From Mycobacterium sp. OTB74 (GTDB lineage Bacteria; Actinomycetota; Actinomycetes; Mycobacteriales; Mycobacteriaceae), in the NCBI RefSeq assembly GCF_029892685.1, contig NZ_JARXVD010000008.1:62001-126000 (forward strand): a DNA stretch of 64,000 nt. Direction: 5' to 3'. Made by a program: the position numbers and the translations under genes. Under the pieces are notes generated by a model. That model did no database searches. It was not told the DNA's origin and saw nothing but the letters and a program-made list of their open reading frames with translations. Below, in pieces: positions 19,396 through 27,895 of this stretch; the stretch's first letter is position 1, and each line of letters begins with the position of its first letter.

Positions 19396-20211
19396 ATGTC
19401 TGACTCGTATTACGAATTGCTGGACGCCGCCGACCCGATCGGCGAGAAGTTCCGCGCCACCGACATGGTGCGCAGCACCTGGTCTGCGGACATCCAGCAC
19501 GCCGCACCGGTATCGGCGTTGCTGGTGCGGGCGCTGGAGGACTGCGAACAGCGCACCGACACTCGGCTGAGCCGGGTCGCCATCGACCTGATGGGCGGCG
19601 TGCCGTCCGACGGCGATCTGTGGGTGCGCGCGCAGCTGGAGCGGCCGGGCAAGCAGATCGAGTTGGTCAGCGCCGAGATGTTGGCCCCCGGGCCGCACGG
19701 CGAGCCCAGAGTTGTTGCGCGAGCCAGTGGTTGGCGCATGTTGCAGCTGGACACCAGCGCAGTCGCAGTCGATCCCGATGCTCCGCTGCCGCCGTTGGAG
19801 AACGCGAAAAGCCGGGATATGGCCAAAAACTGGCAGCCCAACTACGTGCACAGCATCGACTGGCGGTGGCTCACCGTGCCACTGGCGCCCGGCCCCGGCG
19901 AATCCTGGCTGAGCCCAACTGTGGACCTGGTCAAGGGTGAGCCGATGACGCCACTTCAGCGGTTGTTCGCAGTGGCCGACGACGCCAACGGCATCGGCTC
20001 CAAGATCGACATCCGTAAGTACACGTTCCTGAACACCGATCTGGTGGTGCACATCCATCGGGTGCCCGACGGCGAGTGGATCGGCATTCGCGCCGACACC
20101 AGTTACGGGCCGGACGGAATCGGCACCACTGTGGGCACCCTGTTCGACCAGACCGGTGCGGTGGCCCACATTCAGCAGTCGGTATTGGTACGGCCCCGAC
20201 CGCCCAAGTAA
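19396..20211 (+). CDS. TesB-like acyl-CoA thioesterase
   Basis: A 271-aa protein with two hotdog-like halves. The first covers VSALLVRALEDC...RVAIDLMGGVP and the second LTPLQRLFAVADDANGIGS-like residues followed by FLNTDLVVHIHRVPDGEWIGI, the TesB double-hotdog layout. It probably releases free acids from CoA esters. ATG start 10 bp after the SMP-30 stop, so the two genes are cotranscribed. Confidence 0.8.
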   Translation: MSDSYYELLDAADPIGEKFRATDMVRSTWSADIQHAAPVSALLVRALEDCEQRTDTRLSRVAIDLMGGVPSDGDLWVRAQLERPGKQIELVSAEMLAPGPHGEPRVVARASGWRMLQLDTSAVAVDPDAPLPPLENAKSRDMAKNWQPNYVHSIDWRWLTVPLAPGPGESWLSPTVDLVKGEPMTPLQRLFAVADDANGIGSKIDIRKYTFLNTDLVVHIHRVPDGEWIGIRADTSYGPDGIGTTVGTLFDQTGAVAHIQQSVLVRPRPPK

Positions 20212-20276
20212 CTTCTGTACCTGAAGTCGGGGCACCACGTCGTGCCCGACCACTCGTCGGTCCCGGAAGTCGCGGC

Positions 20277-21443
20277 CTACGCCGGAATCAGGTGCTCGGG
20301 CGTCAAATCTGCCACCGAAGCCACGCCCATCAGCAACAGCGTCTGCCGAATCTCCGCGGCCAGCAACGACAAAACCGACGCAACCCCAGCACCGCCGCCA
20401 ACCGCCAGACCGTAGATGTATGGCCGGCCGATCATCACCGCGTCAGCGCCCAGGGCGAGGGCGGTCACCACATCCGTGCCGCAGCGCACCCCGCTGTCCA
20501 ACAGAACCGATGCCCGGTCCCCCACGGCCGCAACAACATCCGGCAGCGCATCCAGCGACGGCCGAACACCGTTGAGCTGGCGCCCGCCGTGGTTGGATAC
20601 CACGACACCCGTGGCGCCCACCTCGTCTACCGCACGTCTCGCATCAGCAGGGTCCAGGATGCCCTTGACGTAAACCGGCCCGTCCCAGCGCTTCCGCAGT
20701 GCCGCGACGTCGTCCCAGGTCAAGTCCGGTCGCATTCGGCGGTTCTGTTGCGCCACCGACTCCATGGCGCCCGCCGCACCGCGCACCGCGGTCACCGACC
20801 GCATAGTCATCCGCTGATGCCGCAGCAGCCCGTACCACCAGCGCGGCCGGATCGCAGCGTCGGCCACCCGGGCCGGAGTCAGGATCGGTGGATGGCCCAT
20901 ACCCGCCCGACGCTCACCAATCCGGTTGCCCTGCACTGGAACGTCGACGGTGATCACCAAGGTTCGATATCCGGCTGCACCGGCGCGGTCGATCATCGAT
21001 TCCATGAACTCGTCACCCCATGGGTACAGCTGGAACCAGTGATCGGCTTGAGTGCCCGCAGCCACTTCCTCCAGCGAGTACGACGAGGCCGTCGACAGGC
21101 ACAGCCGGGTACCGGCCTGCTCGGCGGCCTGCGCCGCGGCGAGTTCGCCGGACCAGTGCGCCAGACCGGTCAACCCGGTGGGCGCCAACAGCACTGGCAG
21201 CTCCAAGGTCTCGCCCGCCACCTGCACGCCGATCGAGGCCGTAGCATGACCAACCAGAACTCTTTGCCGCAGCAGATAGTTTGCAAATGCCTCGCGATTG
21301 GCCCGCAGCGTCCGCTCGTCCTCGGCGCCGCCATCCAGATAGGCCCACACCATCTTCGGCAGCGCCCGTCGTGCAGCGTTGCGATAGTCCTGCACCGATA
21401 CCAACGGGGCGCGGGTCCGCCACCGGTATTGGAAGGAACTCAT
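20277..21443 (-). CDS. FMN-dependent alpha-hydroxy acid oxidase/dehydrogenase
   Basis: A 388-aa flavoenzyme of the lactate/glycolate oxidase family. FMN- and substrate-binding motifs are LLAPTGLTGLAH, LVITVDVPVQGNR, VYVKGILDPADA, the catalytic VVSNHGGRQLNG with His and Arg, and LLDSGVRCGTDVV. It oxidises a 2-hydroxy acid to a 2-oxo acid. The start MSSFQYRW at 21443 overlaps the upstream cyclase-family stop (ATGA). It is a distant paralog of the 48,031-49,197 gene. Confidence 0.9.
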   Translation of the reverse strand: MSSFQYRWRTRAPLVSVQDYRNAARRALPKMVWAYLDGGAEDERTLRANREAFANYLLRQRVLVGHATASIGVQVAGETLELPVLLAPTGLTGLAHWSGELAAAQAAEQAGTRLCLSTASSYSLEEVAAGTQADHWFQLYPWGDEFMESMIDRAGAAGYRTLVITVDVPVQGNRIGERRAGMGHPPILTPARVADAAIRPRWWYGLLRHQRMTMRSVTAVRGAAGAMESVAQQNRRMRPDLTWDDVAALRKRWDGPVYVKGILDPADARRAVDEVGATGVVVSNHGGRQLNGVRPSLDALPDVVAAVGDRASVLLDSGVRCGTDVVTALALGADAVMIGRPYIYGLAVGGGAGVASVLSLLAAEIRQTLLLMGVASVADLTPEHLIPA

Positions 21444-22354
21444 TTGACCGCGATCGGCGTGACCGGCGAGCCCACGGCGTTGCTGATGTGCAGCGGCGGG
21501 GCCACGAACATGAAACTCCAAACGCCATCGACGGCACAGTCTTCCGCCAAAGATTCTAGGTCGAGGATTTCGGCCAATGGCATACCCATGTCACGGATCA
21601 GGATGCAGTGCAACGGCAGCATGTCGCCGGTCTCGCTGGGCATCACCTCTATTGCCCAGTTGTCCGAACCGACCGCGGCCACCCCGCGAGAGTGCAACCA
21701 CCGCGCGCAATCGATGCCCAGGCCCGGTTCGCCCGTCATCCAACCGTCGCGACCCTGCTCCAGCAGCCGTACCCGCCACCCGGTGCGCACCAACAGAAAG
21801 TCGCCCTCGCCCACCGAGACTCCCTGAGCTATTTCAGCCTCCTCCAGATCCGCCGGAGTAATCGCCACGCCCGTCTCCAACCACGGCACGTCGCGCAACC
21901 GGGCGATGTCCAGAAGTACGCCGCGACCCACAATCCGTGCCGAGAACGCGTCGACGGCCAACTTCCGCGCACCACCCCGCGCCCCCACCTCGCGGGCGTC
22001 AAAACCGTTGTACAGCTTGTCGTCATAGCCGACGTGCGACAACGCGTCCCACTGTGTACCGGACTGCAGCGGCATGATGATCCAGTCATCGGCCACCTGC
22101 AATCCGTGCGGATCGAAGTCGGCCGGTCCCATCGACATCAGATGCACCGGGTTGACGCGGCCGCCCACGCCCATCTGCGGGCCGTCCTTGCCCACCGGGA
22201 TGCTGAGCTGGAACACCTTGCCCGTACGCACCTCGGCCGCAGCGGCCACGATGTGTTCGGGGCGAACCAGGTTCAGGGTGCCGATCTGGTCGTCAGGTCC
22301 CCACCGGCCCCAGTTGGAAAGCTCCTGGCCCAGGGCCTTGTAATCGACGGTCAC
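21440..22354 (-). CDS. cyclase family protein (kynurenine-formamidase-like)
   Basis: A 304-aa putative metal-dependent hydrolase. GTQWDALSHVGYDDKLYNGF contains the HxxxD-like metal motif of the cyclase/KynB family (here G-T-Q-W-D then S-H). A second conserved block is VGSDNWAIEVMP...LPLHCILI. Members hydrolyse cyclic amides or lactones. The GTG start lies only 3 bp from motif copy 5, consistent with a leaderless message. Confidence 0.83.
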   Translation of the reverse strand: MTVDYKALGQELSNWGRWGPDDQIGTLNLVRPEHIVAAAAEVRTGKVFQLSIPVGKDGPQMGVGGRVNPVHLMSMGPADFDPHGLQVADDWIIMPLQSGTQWDALSHVGYDDKLYNGFDAREVGARGGARKLAVDAFSARIVGRGVLLDIARLRDVPWLETGVAITPADLEEAEIAQGVSVGEGDFLLVRTGWRVRLLEQGRDGWMTGEPGLGIDCARWLHSRGVAAVGSDNWAIEVMPSETGDMLPLHCILIRDMGMPLAEILDLESLAEDCAVDGVWSFMFVAPPLHISNAVGSPVTPIAVK

Positions 22355-22357
22355 GCG

Positions 22358-22381
22358 TTACAGAATTGCACAAATCTGTCA
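22358..22381. promoter_or_regulatory. TKACA-N14-TGTMA motif, copy 5
   Basis: TTACA, 14 bp, TGTCA between the divergent cyclase-family and P450 genes: 3 bp from the minus-strand GTG and 10 bp from the plus-strand ATG. This copy shows the TGACA half in the opposite orientation to copies 1, 4, 6 and 8. Confidence 0.65.
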
Positions 22382-22391
22382 CGATAGGGAG

Positions 22392-23615
22392 ATGGCAATC
22401 ACAGACCTGCCTGCGCTGTCGTTCAGCACCACCGACCCGGCGTTCGTCGCCGATCCCTGGCCCCGCTACGCCCAGATCGCCGAGCTCGGCGGCGTGGTGT
22501 TCAACGAGCACATCAACCGGGCCATGGTGTCCGGGTTCGACGACGTGCGCCATATTCTCACCGCACCAACACAATTCGGCTCCGAGAAGGGCCAGGACGA
22601 ACACGCCGCGGTATTCGGCGGTCCCACCATGGAGTTCTACGACGGCCAGCACCACGACCAGATGCGGTCCATCTGGTCCGACGACTTCCGGCCCAAAACG
22701 CTCGCTGCACTGCGGCCGATGATCACCGAAGTGGTGCGCAGCCGACTGGCGCCCGTCCTAGAACGGCTGCGCGACGGCGAGACCGTCGAAGCCATCTCGG
22801 AGCTGACCCGCGGTATTCCCACCGAGGTGATCGCCCGCATGCTCGGCGTCCAGTCAGACATGGTGGCCCACTTCAGCACCTGGAGCGACGCGATGGGCGC
22901 CGCCGCCGAGGGCTACAGCAGCCCCGGTGAGCATGGCGCCGCCCTGATCGCCGCCGGCAAGCAGGCCACCGCTGAACTCAACGAGTATCTGCGTGGCCAG
23001 ATCACGCAGCGCCGCTGCCCGGCCGGCACCCCGGAACCCGACCTGATCAGCACCATGGTGCGCCACGAGTACGCCTGCCGGCACATGACGGAGCAGGAAA
23101 TCGTCGCCAGCAACACCCAGTTGGTATTCGCCGGCAATGAGACCACGGCGAAACTGCTGGGCCACTTCCTGGTCACCCTGGCCGCACATCCGGACCAATG
23201 GGCCGCCATCCGCGCCGATCCTGGCCTCATCCCGGGCGCGGTGGAGGAAGTCCACCGCTACGAGACCATCTCGCATTCGATATTCCGCGACGCCATCGGG
23301 TCCGAAGCCACCGTCGGCGGCCATCGGATACCCGCCGACGTACGGGTCACCCTGCTATTGGCCGCCGCCAACCGCGACCCACTCCGCTGGGACCGTCCGC
23401 ATGCCTTCGATGTGCAGCGGAAGAAGTTGCCACACTTGGGTTTTGCCTTCGGTTCGCACAGCTGTCTGGGGATGAACCTGGCCCGGCTGGAGGCCTGGAT
23501 CTTCGCCGAGGAACTGGTTGGCGCATTGCCCCACTGGCATGTGCAGACGCCGGTGGACTACGGCACCAATTACACGGTGCGAGGTCCGCGGAGCGTCTGG
23601 CTGAGTGCCCGATAG
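22392..23615 (+). CDS. cytochrome P450
   Basis: A 407-aa P450: I-helix VFAGNETTAKLLG, ExxR in EEVHRYET, heme loop FGSHSCLGMNLAR. GGxMEFYDGQHHDQMR-type residues mark the C-helix. No fused redox domain. Followed after 19 bp by the WS/DGAT-like gene. It differs clearly from the other P450s in the window, so it is not a recent duplication. Confidence 0.93.
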   Translation: MAITDLPALSFSTTDPAFVADPWPRYAQIAELGGVVFNEHINRAMVSGFDDVRHILTAPTQFGSEKGQDEHAAVFGGPTMEFYDGQHHDQMRSIWSDDFRPKTLAALRPMITEVVRSRLAPVLERLRDGETVEAISELTRGIPTEVIARMLGVQSDMVAHFSTWSDAMGAAAEGYSSPGEHGAALIAAGKQATAELNEYLRGQITQRRCPAGTPEPDLISTMVRHEYACRHMTEQEIVASNTQLVFAGNETTAKLLGHFLVTLAAHPDQWAAIRADPGLIPGAVEEVHRYETISHSIFRDAIGSEATVGGHRIPADVRVTLLLAAANRDPLRWDRPHAFDVQRKKLPHLGFAFGSHSCLGMNLARLEAWIFAEELVGALPHWHVQTPVDYGTNYTVRGPRSVWLSAR

Positions 23616-23634
23616 CACTGGATAGCATCTATGC

Positions 23635-24969
23635 ATGACCGGACCGGACAACACGATCGACTACATGGACCAGGGCTCCTTCAAGGGGCTGCGGGCGCTC
23701 AGGCGCGGTCCGGTCATCCAGTTCGTCTGGATTTACGAGCACCCCGTCGATCTGGACGCGTTGCGCCGGTTTCACCAGAACCTTGGACGCGGCGGACTCC
23801 TCGCCCGGCGCATCGAACGCTCGCCGCTGCCGTTCGGCCGGCATCGGTGGGTGCGCTGGAGCGACCCGCGCGAACTCCAGATCAGCACCACCGAACGAAG
23901 CCGCGCAGAGATTGCTGCCTGGGCCGACGAACTCGCATACCTACCCGTCGACCCAGAGCACGGACCACCCTGGCGTCTGAACGTGCAACCACTCGAAGGC
24001 GGCGGGACCGCGATCTCACTGGTGGTATCGCACACCACCGGCGACGCGTTGGCCATCGTCGAAGCGGTCGCTGACGCCGTCGCAGGCAACAGCCGTGACC
24101 TCGGCTACCCGCCGCCGGGTGCCCGTACTCGCCGCGCCGTTCTGCGTTCCGACATCGCTCAGGCCGTCCGCGGGGTGCCTGCACTGCTCACCGCCGTCGC
24201 CGGCGCCGTCCGGGTGGCCCGCAAGGAGAAATCTGACTTGGCCGCTTCGGCACGGAGCGTCTCCGCGCCGGTGACCACCGGGACCGATGAACCGGTCACG
24301 CTGCCGACCGTGACGGTGCATGTCGATACCGATGCCTGGGACCAACGTGCGAAAACCCTTGGGGGAACCAGTAATGTGCTGTTCGCGGCAGTTGCCACCA
24401 GGGTGGGGCGCGAACTCGGCCGGCTGGACGAGGACAGGCAGGCCATGTTGTCCTTCCCGGTCAGCGTGCGTACCGACGGCGACACCCGTGGCAATGCTCT
24501 GACCACCATCACCGTCATGACCGATCCCGAGTTGCTCACCACCGAGCTGCGTACATTGCGCGGTGACATCAAGACCGAACTGGCCGGGGTCGACGAATGG
24601 ACCAAGGCGATGCTGGCACCGCTTCCGCTGGTACCACTGGTCCCAAAGGTCGCGGTGCGCCGGATGGAAAAGGCGGTGCTCAAAGTCGGCAAACCCGTTG
24701 GCTGCTCGAATGTCGGCGAGCTGCCCGACGCGGCCACTAGGCTCGACGGCACCGATGCAGACCGCGTCTCGGTGCGAATGATCGAACCAGGTCTGTCTTC
24801 GGCGACACTCGAACGCATGGGCGGGCACCTGTTTGTGATGTCCTGCCGGACACCGCATTTCGTCAGCACGACCTTCACCGCCTGGACACCCGGCGAATCC
24901 GATAACCGCAGCCGGCTGACCGAATCGGTGCGCCAGGCGCTCGCCGATATGGATCTGACCGCCAGCTGA
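23635..24969 (+). CDS. condensation-fold acyltransferase, WS/DGAT-like
   Basis: A 444-aa protein with the two-lobed layout of wax ester synthase/diacylglycerol acyltransferases (DUF1298-like C-terminus). The HHxxxDG motif is degenerate: VVSHTTGDALAIV keeps the second His and the Asp but replaces the first His with Ser and the Gly with Ala, so full DGAT activity is doubtful. Later blocks (NVLFAAVATRVGREL, SFPVSVRTDGDTRGNAL) match the family. ATG start 19 bp after the P450. Confidence 0.75.
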   Translation: MTGPDNTIDYMDQGSFKGLRALRRGPVIQFVWIYEHPVDLDALRRFHQNLGRGGLLARRIERSPLPFGRHRWVRWSDPRELQISTTERSRAEIAAWADELAYLPVDPEHGPPWRLNVQPLEGGGTAISLVVSHTTGDALAIVEAVADAVAGNSRDLGYPPPGARTRRAVLRSDIAQAVRGVPALLTAVAGAVRVARKEKSDLAASARSVSAPVTTGTDEPVTLPTVTVHVDTDAWDQRAKTLGGTSNVLFAAVATRVGRELGRLDEDRQAMLSFPVSVRTDGDTRGNALTTITVMTDPELLTTELRTLRGDIKTELAGVDEWTKAMLAPLPLVPLVPKVAVRRMEKAVLKVGKPVGCSNVGELPDAATRLDGTDADRVSVRMIEPGLSSATLERMGGHLFVMSCRTPHFVSTTFTAWTPGESDNRSRLTESVRQALADMDLTAS

Positions 24970-24981
24970 CCCAGTCGGTAC

Positions 24982-25713
24982 CTAGACGGGTGCGGGCACT
25001 TTGTCCCAGCGTCTGAAGGTGTAGAACGTGGTAGCCCCGCAGATCAGCCCGACGACGCCGATGAGTTGAGGCCCGGTGATGTGCTCGGCCAGGACTCCGC
25101 CGATGGCCGCACCGAACATGAATGACAGGTACAGCGCAAGGTATCCCACCCAGTCGAAGATCGTGCCGCCGCCGAACACATGGCGTTCCAAGCCCTGTCC
25201 CAACTTCACCACCGTTCCGGTGACGTAACTGAGCGGCACCGACACTTCACCGTTCTTCACAAAGCTGGTGTTCAACGCACCGACCGAAAAACAGATGATC
25301 AAGATTCCGGTGAAGTTGACGTCCCGGTAGTACCAGCCGTCCTCGAGCACTTCGATGACGGCAGCGACAAGCAGGCCGACCGTGGTGAGCAAGGTGGCGC
25401 CGTGCGGGTGGCTCTTCCAGAACCTACGGCGCAGAAATGACGCGACGAACACCCCCAACAGGAACATCACGATCAACCAGATGGCCGCTTCGGGTCCGGC
25501 TCCGGCGACCTTCTGTCGACCGGCTACGGGGAACCATCCGAGCACCGCCCGTTCGGTGTTGCCTGTCATGAACGTGACGAAGTATCCGGCGCTGTGCAGA
25601 AAGGCAACGGCGCCAATCATTCCCGCCAGCCAGGCGAGCAGCCACGACAGCCTCGCCTCCAGGCCGACTGCCGCTTCCCGGCTCACCACAGCGCCCGCGT
25701 CCTGATCGCTCAC
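24982..25713 (-). CDS. DUF1275 (YoaK-like) membrane protein
   Basis: A 243-aa integral membrane protein with about six hydrophobic helices. The family signature is GMIGAVAFLHSAGYFVTFMTGNTE near the N-terminus, with SYVTGTVVKLGQ later. Often considered a transporter; substrate unknown. It stands between the P450-acyltransferase pair (plus strand) and the ferredoxin-P450 pair (minus strand), so it may take up or export the pathway substrate. Confidence 0.85.
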   Translation of the reverse strand: MSDQDAGAVVSREAAVGLEARLSWLLAWLAGMIGAVAFLHSAGYFVTFMTGNTERAVLGWFPVAGRQKVAGAGPEAAIWLIVMFLLGVFVASFLRRRFWKSHPHGATLLTTVGLLVAAVIEVLEDGWYYRDVNFTGILIICFSVGALNTSFVKNGEVSVPLSYVTGTVVKLGQGLERHVFGGGTIFDWVGYLALYLSFMFGAAIGGVLAEHITGPQLIGVVGLICGATTFYTFRRWDKVPAPV

Positions 25714-25801
25714 CGCATCATTATGCGCAGCCCCAAAGGCCCGAGCAGTTCAGAACAGCAAACCTCCGGCAGGCCCCTACCGGCTACTGGGTGACCACAA
25801 G

Positions 25802-25993
25802 TCAGCCGACCAGGTGAAGCGCCGCCGCCGGGCACTGGGTCACGGCTTGCTGCATCCGTTCCCGGTCGGTTTCCGGACGCTCCGGGTCGGTCAGGTGCAC
25901 CGTGCCGTCATCCTGAACCTCGAAGATGTCCTCGGCGATGGACTCACAGATCCCGTGGCCGGTGCACTTGGTCAGATCGACCTCGATACGCAT
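25802..25993 (-). CDS. ferredoxin for P450 (3Fe-4S type)
   Basis: A 63-aa ferredoxin. The cluster motif CTGHGIC...C with His in place of the second cysteine, and a distal CPAAAL, are typical of the single-cluster ferredoxins that reduce mycobacterial P450s. It lies 18 bp downstream of the P450 gene on the same strand and is its likely electron donor; it may also serve the other two P450s of the island, which have no ferredoxin of their own. Confidence 0.93.
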   Translation of the reverse strand: MRIEVDLTKCTGHGICESIAEDIFEVQDDGTVHLTDPERPETDRERMQQAVTQCPAAALHLVG

Positions 25994-26011
25994 GGTGTCT
26001 CCTCGAACGGG

Positions 26012-27268
26012 TCAGGCCAGCTGTGCCGGCAGCCGTTTGATGCCGTGGACGAAGCTGCTGTACAGCAGGTCGGGCTCACCGAGCTCGATGCGCTTCATCC
26101 GAGTCAGCAACTCCCGGAACAGGTTTCGCAGTTCGGCCTTGGCCAGCTGATTGCCCAGACAGAAGTGTGGGCCACCGCCGCCGAAGCCCATGTGCGGGTT
26201 GGGTGAGCGCTGCAGGTTGAACTCGCCCGGCGTGTCGAACGCGCTCTCGTCGCGGTTGGCCGAGCAGTAGAACAGCCCTACCTTGTCGCCGGCCTTGATC
26301 TTTTGGCCGGCGATCTCGGTGTCCTGGGTGGCGAACCGGGCAAACTGGATGACCGGGGTGGCCCAGCGCACGAACTCTTCGACGGCCATATCGATGCGGC
26401 CCTCGAAATCCTCCATCAGCCAAGCCAATTGGGCCGGGTTGTGCTGCAGCGCCAGCATGGCGTGGGTGGTGGTCTGCTTGGTGGTGTCATTGCCGGCCGA
26501 GGCCAGCAGGATCAGGAATGCCCCGATCTCCTCATCAGTCAGCCGATGCCCGTCGACCTCGGCGTTGACGATGGCCGTCATCAAGTCATCGCCCGGGTTG
26601 GCACGCCGGTACTTGGCCAGCTCCACTCCGGTGCCGGACAGCAGCATGATCTCGTTGATGGTGTCGGCGGCCCGCTCCTCCAGCGACGAGTATTCGTCGT
26701 CGCTCATGCTGAACAGCTTTTCGGCGGCCTTGGCCAGCGCTTCGCGCTCGGATGGCACCACCCCGAGCATCTCGGAGATGGTCATCATGGGCAGCCGCGA
26801 CGAACAGACCTCGACGAAGTCGACGTCGCCGGCGCCGATCAAGTCGTCGACCACCTTGACCGCGTTGTCATGGATCTGCTGTTCGATCATCCGGACGTTG
26901 CGCGGGGTGAAGGCCGAACTGATCAGCCGCCGGTACCTGGTGTGCTCAGGCGGGTCCATGGTCAGGAAGAACGACGCGAACCGCTGCACCTCGGCCGGCA
27001 TCGGGTCCAGGGCAACGCCCTGGGTCGAGGTGAACAGCTCGGGGCGCTGGCTGACGTAGCCGATGTCGGCGCGCCGCGTGACCGCCCAGAAACCGGGTTC
27101 TTCCATTGGGAACAGCGACGGCAGCGGCCTGTGCCAGGTCAGTCCCTCGGCGGCGCGCAGTTGCGCAAACGTCTTGTCGCGCTGGTCGAATGGCTGCTCC
27201 CAGAAGCTGTGGGAGGTGATGTCCAAGGCGTTGTACTCACGCTCCTGCAACTCACTGACGACACTCAC
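26012..27268 (-). CDS. cytochrome P450
   Basis: A 418-aa P450 with an I-helix LLASAGNDTTKQT, ExxR in EEFVRW, and heme loop FGGGGPHFCLGNQLAK. The GGGG-x-HFCLG loop is typical of mycobacterial P450s acting on sterol side chains, branched fatty acids or terpenoids (the CYP124/CYP125/CYP142 neighbourhood), so a bulky alicyclic substrate is plausible; the subfamily cannot be set by eye. Cotranscribed with the ferredoxin gene. Confidence 0.93.
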   Translation of the reverse strand: MSVVSELQEREYNALDITSHSFWEQPFDQRDKTFAQLRAAEGLTWHRPLPSLFPMEEPGFWAVTRRADIGYVSQRPELFTSTQGVALDPMPAEVQRFASFFLTMDPPEHTRYRRLISSAFTPRNVRMIEQQIHDNAVKVVDDLIGAGDVDFVEVCSSRLPMMTISEMLGVVPSEREALAKAAEKLFSMSDDEYSSLEERAADTINEIMLLSGTGVELAKYRRANPGDDLMTAIVNAEVDGHRLTDEEIGAFLILLASAGNDTTKQTTTHAMLALQHNPAQLAWLMEDFEGRIDMAVEEFVRWATPVIQFARFATQDTEIAGQKIKAGDKVGLFYCSANRDESAFDTPGEFNLQRSPNPHMGFGGGGPHFCLGNQLAKAELRNLFRELLTRMKRIELGEPDLLYSSFVHGIKRLPAQLA

Positions 27269-27318
27269 CGACGCTCCTTCCCGCGACCGCCGACAATCTC
27301 GGCAGAACGGAATTAGCG

Positions 27319-27342
27319 TGACACTTCGAGGAATTTTTGTAA
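27319..27342. promoter_or_regulatory. TKACA-N14-TGTMA motif, copy 6
   Basis: TGACA, 14 bp, TGTAA, 10 bp before the ATG of the first TetR gene. The position suggests autoregulation and could also control the divergent P450-ferredoxin operon. Confidence 0.7.
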
Positions 27343-27352
27343 AGCTAATGCC

Positions 27353-27895
27353 ATGTCCGCCGATACCGACACCACCAGGGAGCGCCTTCTCGCCGCGACC
27401 GCCGCTGTGCTCGGGCGTCAGGGCATGACCAAGCTCAGCCTCTCGGAAGTCGCAGCCCAGGCCGGCGTGTCACGTCCGACGCTGTATCGCTGGTTCGCGT
27501 CCAAGCAGGAACTGCTCGAGGCTTTTGTGCTGTGGGAGCGCCAGTACTACGAGCGTGGGGTGGCCAAGGCCGTCGCCGATCTGCCGCCCGCGGAGCGGCT
27601 TGACGCGGCGTTGCAGGTGATCGCCGAATATCAGCGGTCCTATCCCGGATTCCGCATGGTGGACATCGAACCTGAGCAGGTGATCGCCCGGATGAGCCAG
27701 GCCCTGCCCGCCATGCGCTCAGGACTCGAACGACTGATCCCGGCACCCAACGCCCCGGAGATCGCCGCCACAATCGTGCGTGTTGCGGTATCGCACTACC
27801 TGGTTCGCAGCGACGACGAGGATGAATTCCTCGAGCAGTTGCGATACGCCGCGCGGGTCAGGACGCCTGTGTGTGATTCACCCGCGGTGACCTAG
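27353..27895 (+). CDS. TetR family regulator A
   Basis: A 180-aa TetR protein. The helix-turn-helix is KLSLSEVAAQAGVSRPTLYRWF (about 24-45) and the ligand domain follows. Residues about 23-50 are nearly identical to those of regulator B (30,239-30,778), and both share the YRWFASKxELLE and VDIEPExVIA blocks, so they are paralogs likely to read the same DNA. The gene has motif copy 6 directly upstream. The 3' end overlaps the convergent CoA-transferase gene by 18 bp. Confidence 0.92.
   Translation: MSADTDTTRERLLAATAAVLGRQGMTKLSLSEVAAQAGVSRPTLYRWFASKQELLEAFVLWERQYYERGVAKAVADLPPAERLDAALQVIAEYQRSYPGFRMVDIEPEQVIARMSQALPAMRSGLERLIPAPNAPEIAATIVRVAVSHYLVRSDDEDEFLEQLRYAARVRTPVCDSPAVT

Noticed and set aside
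20076..21827. 583-codon open frame antisense to the FMN oxidase and cyclase-family genes
   Set aside because: Crosses three well-supported gene boundaries and has antisense composition.
27319..27342. Plain sigma-A promoter (TTGACA and TATAAT) as the full explanation of the recurrent motif
   Set aside because: Half-sites are inverted repeats, the spacing is exactly 14 bp in all eight copies, and single copies serve divergent genes; promoter overlap is likely but does not explain the symmetry.
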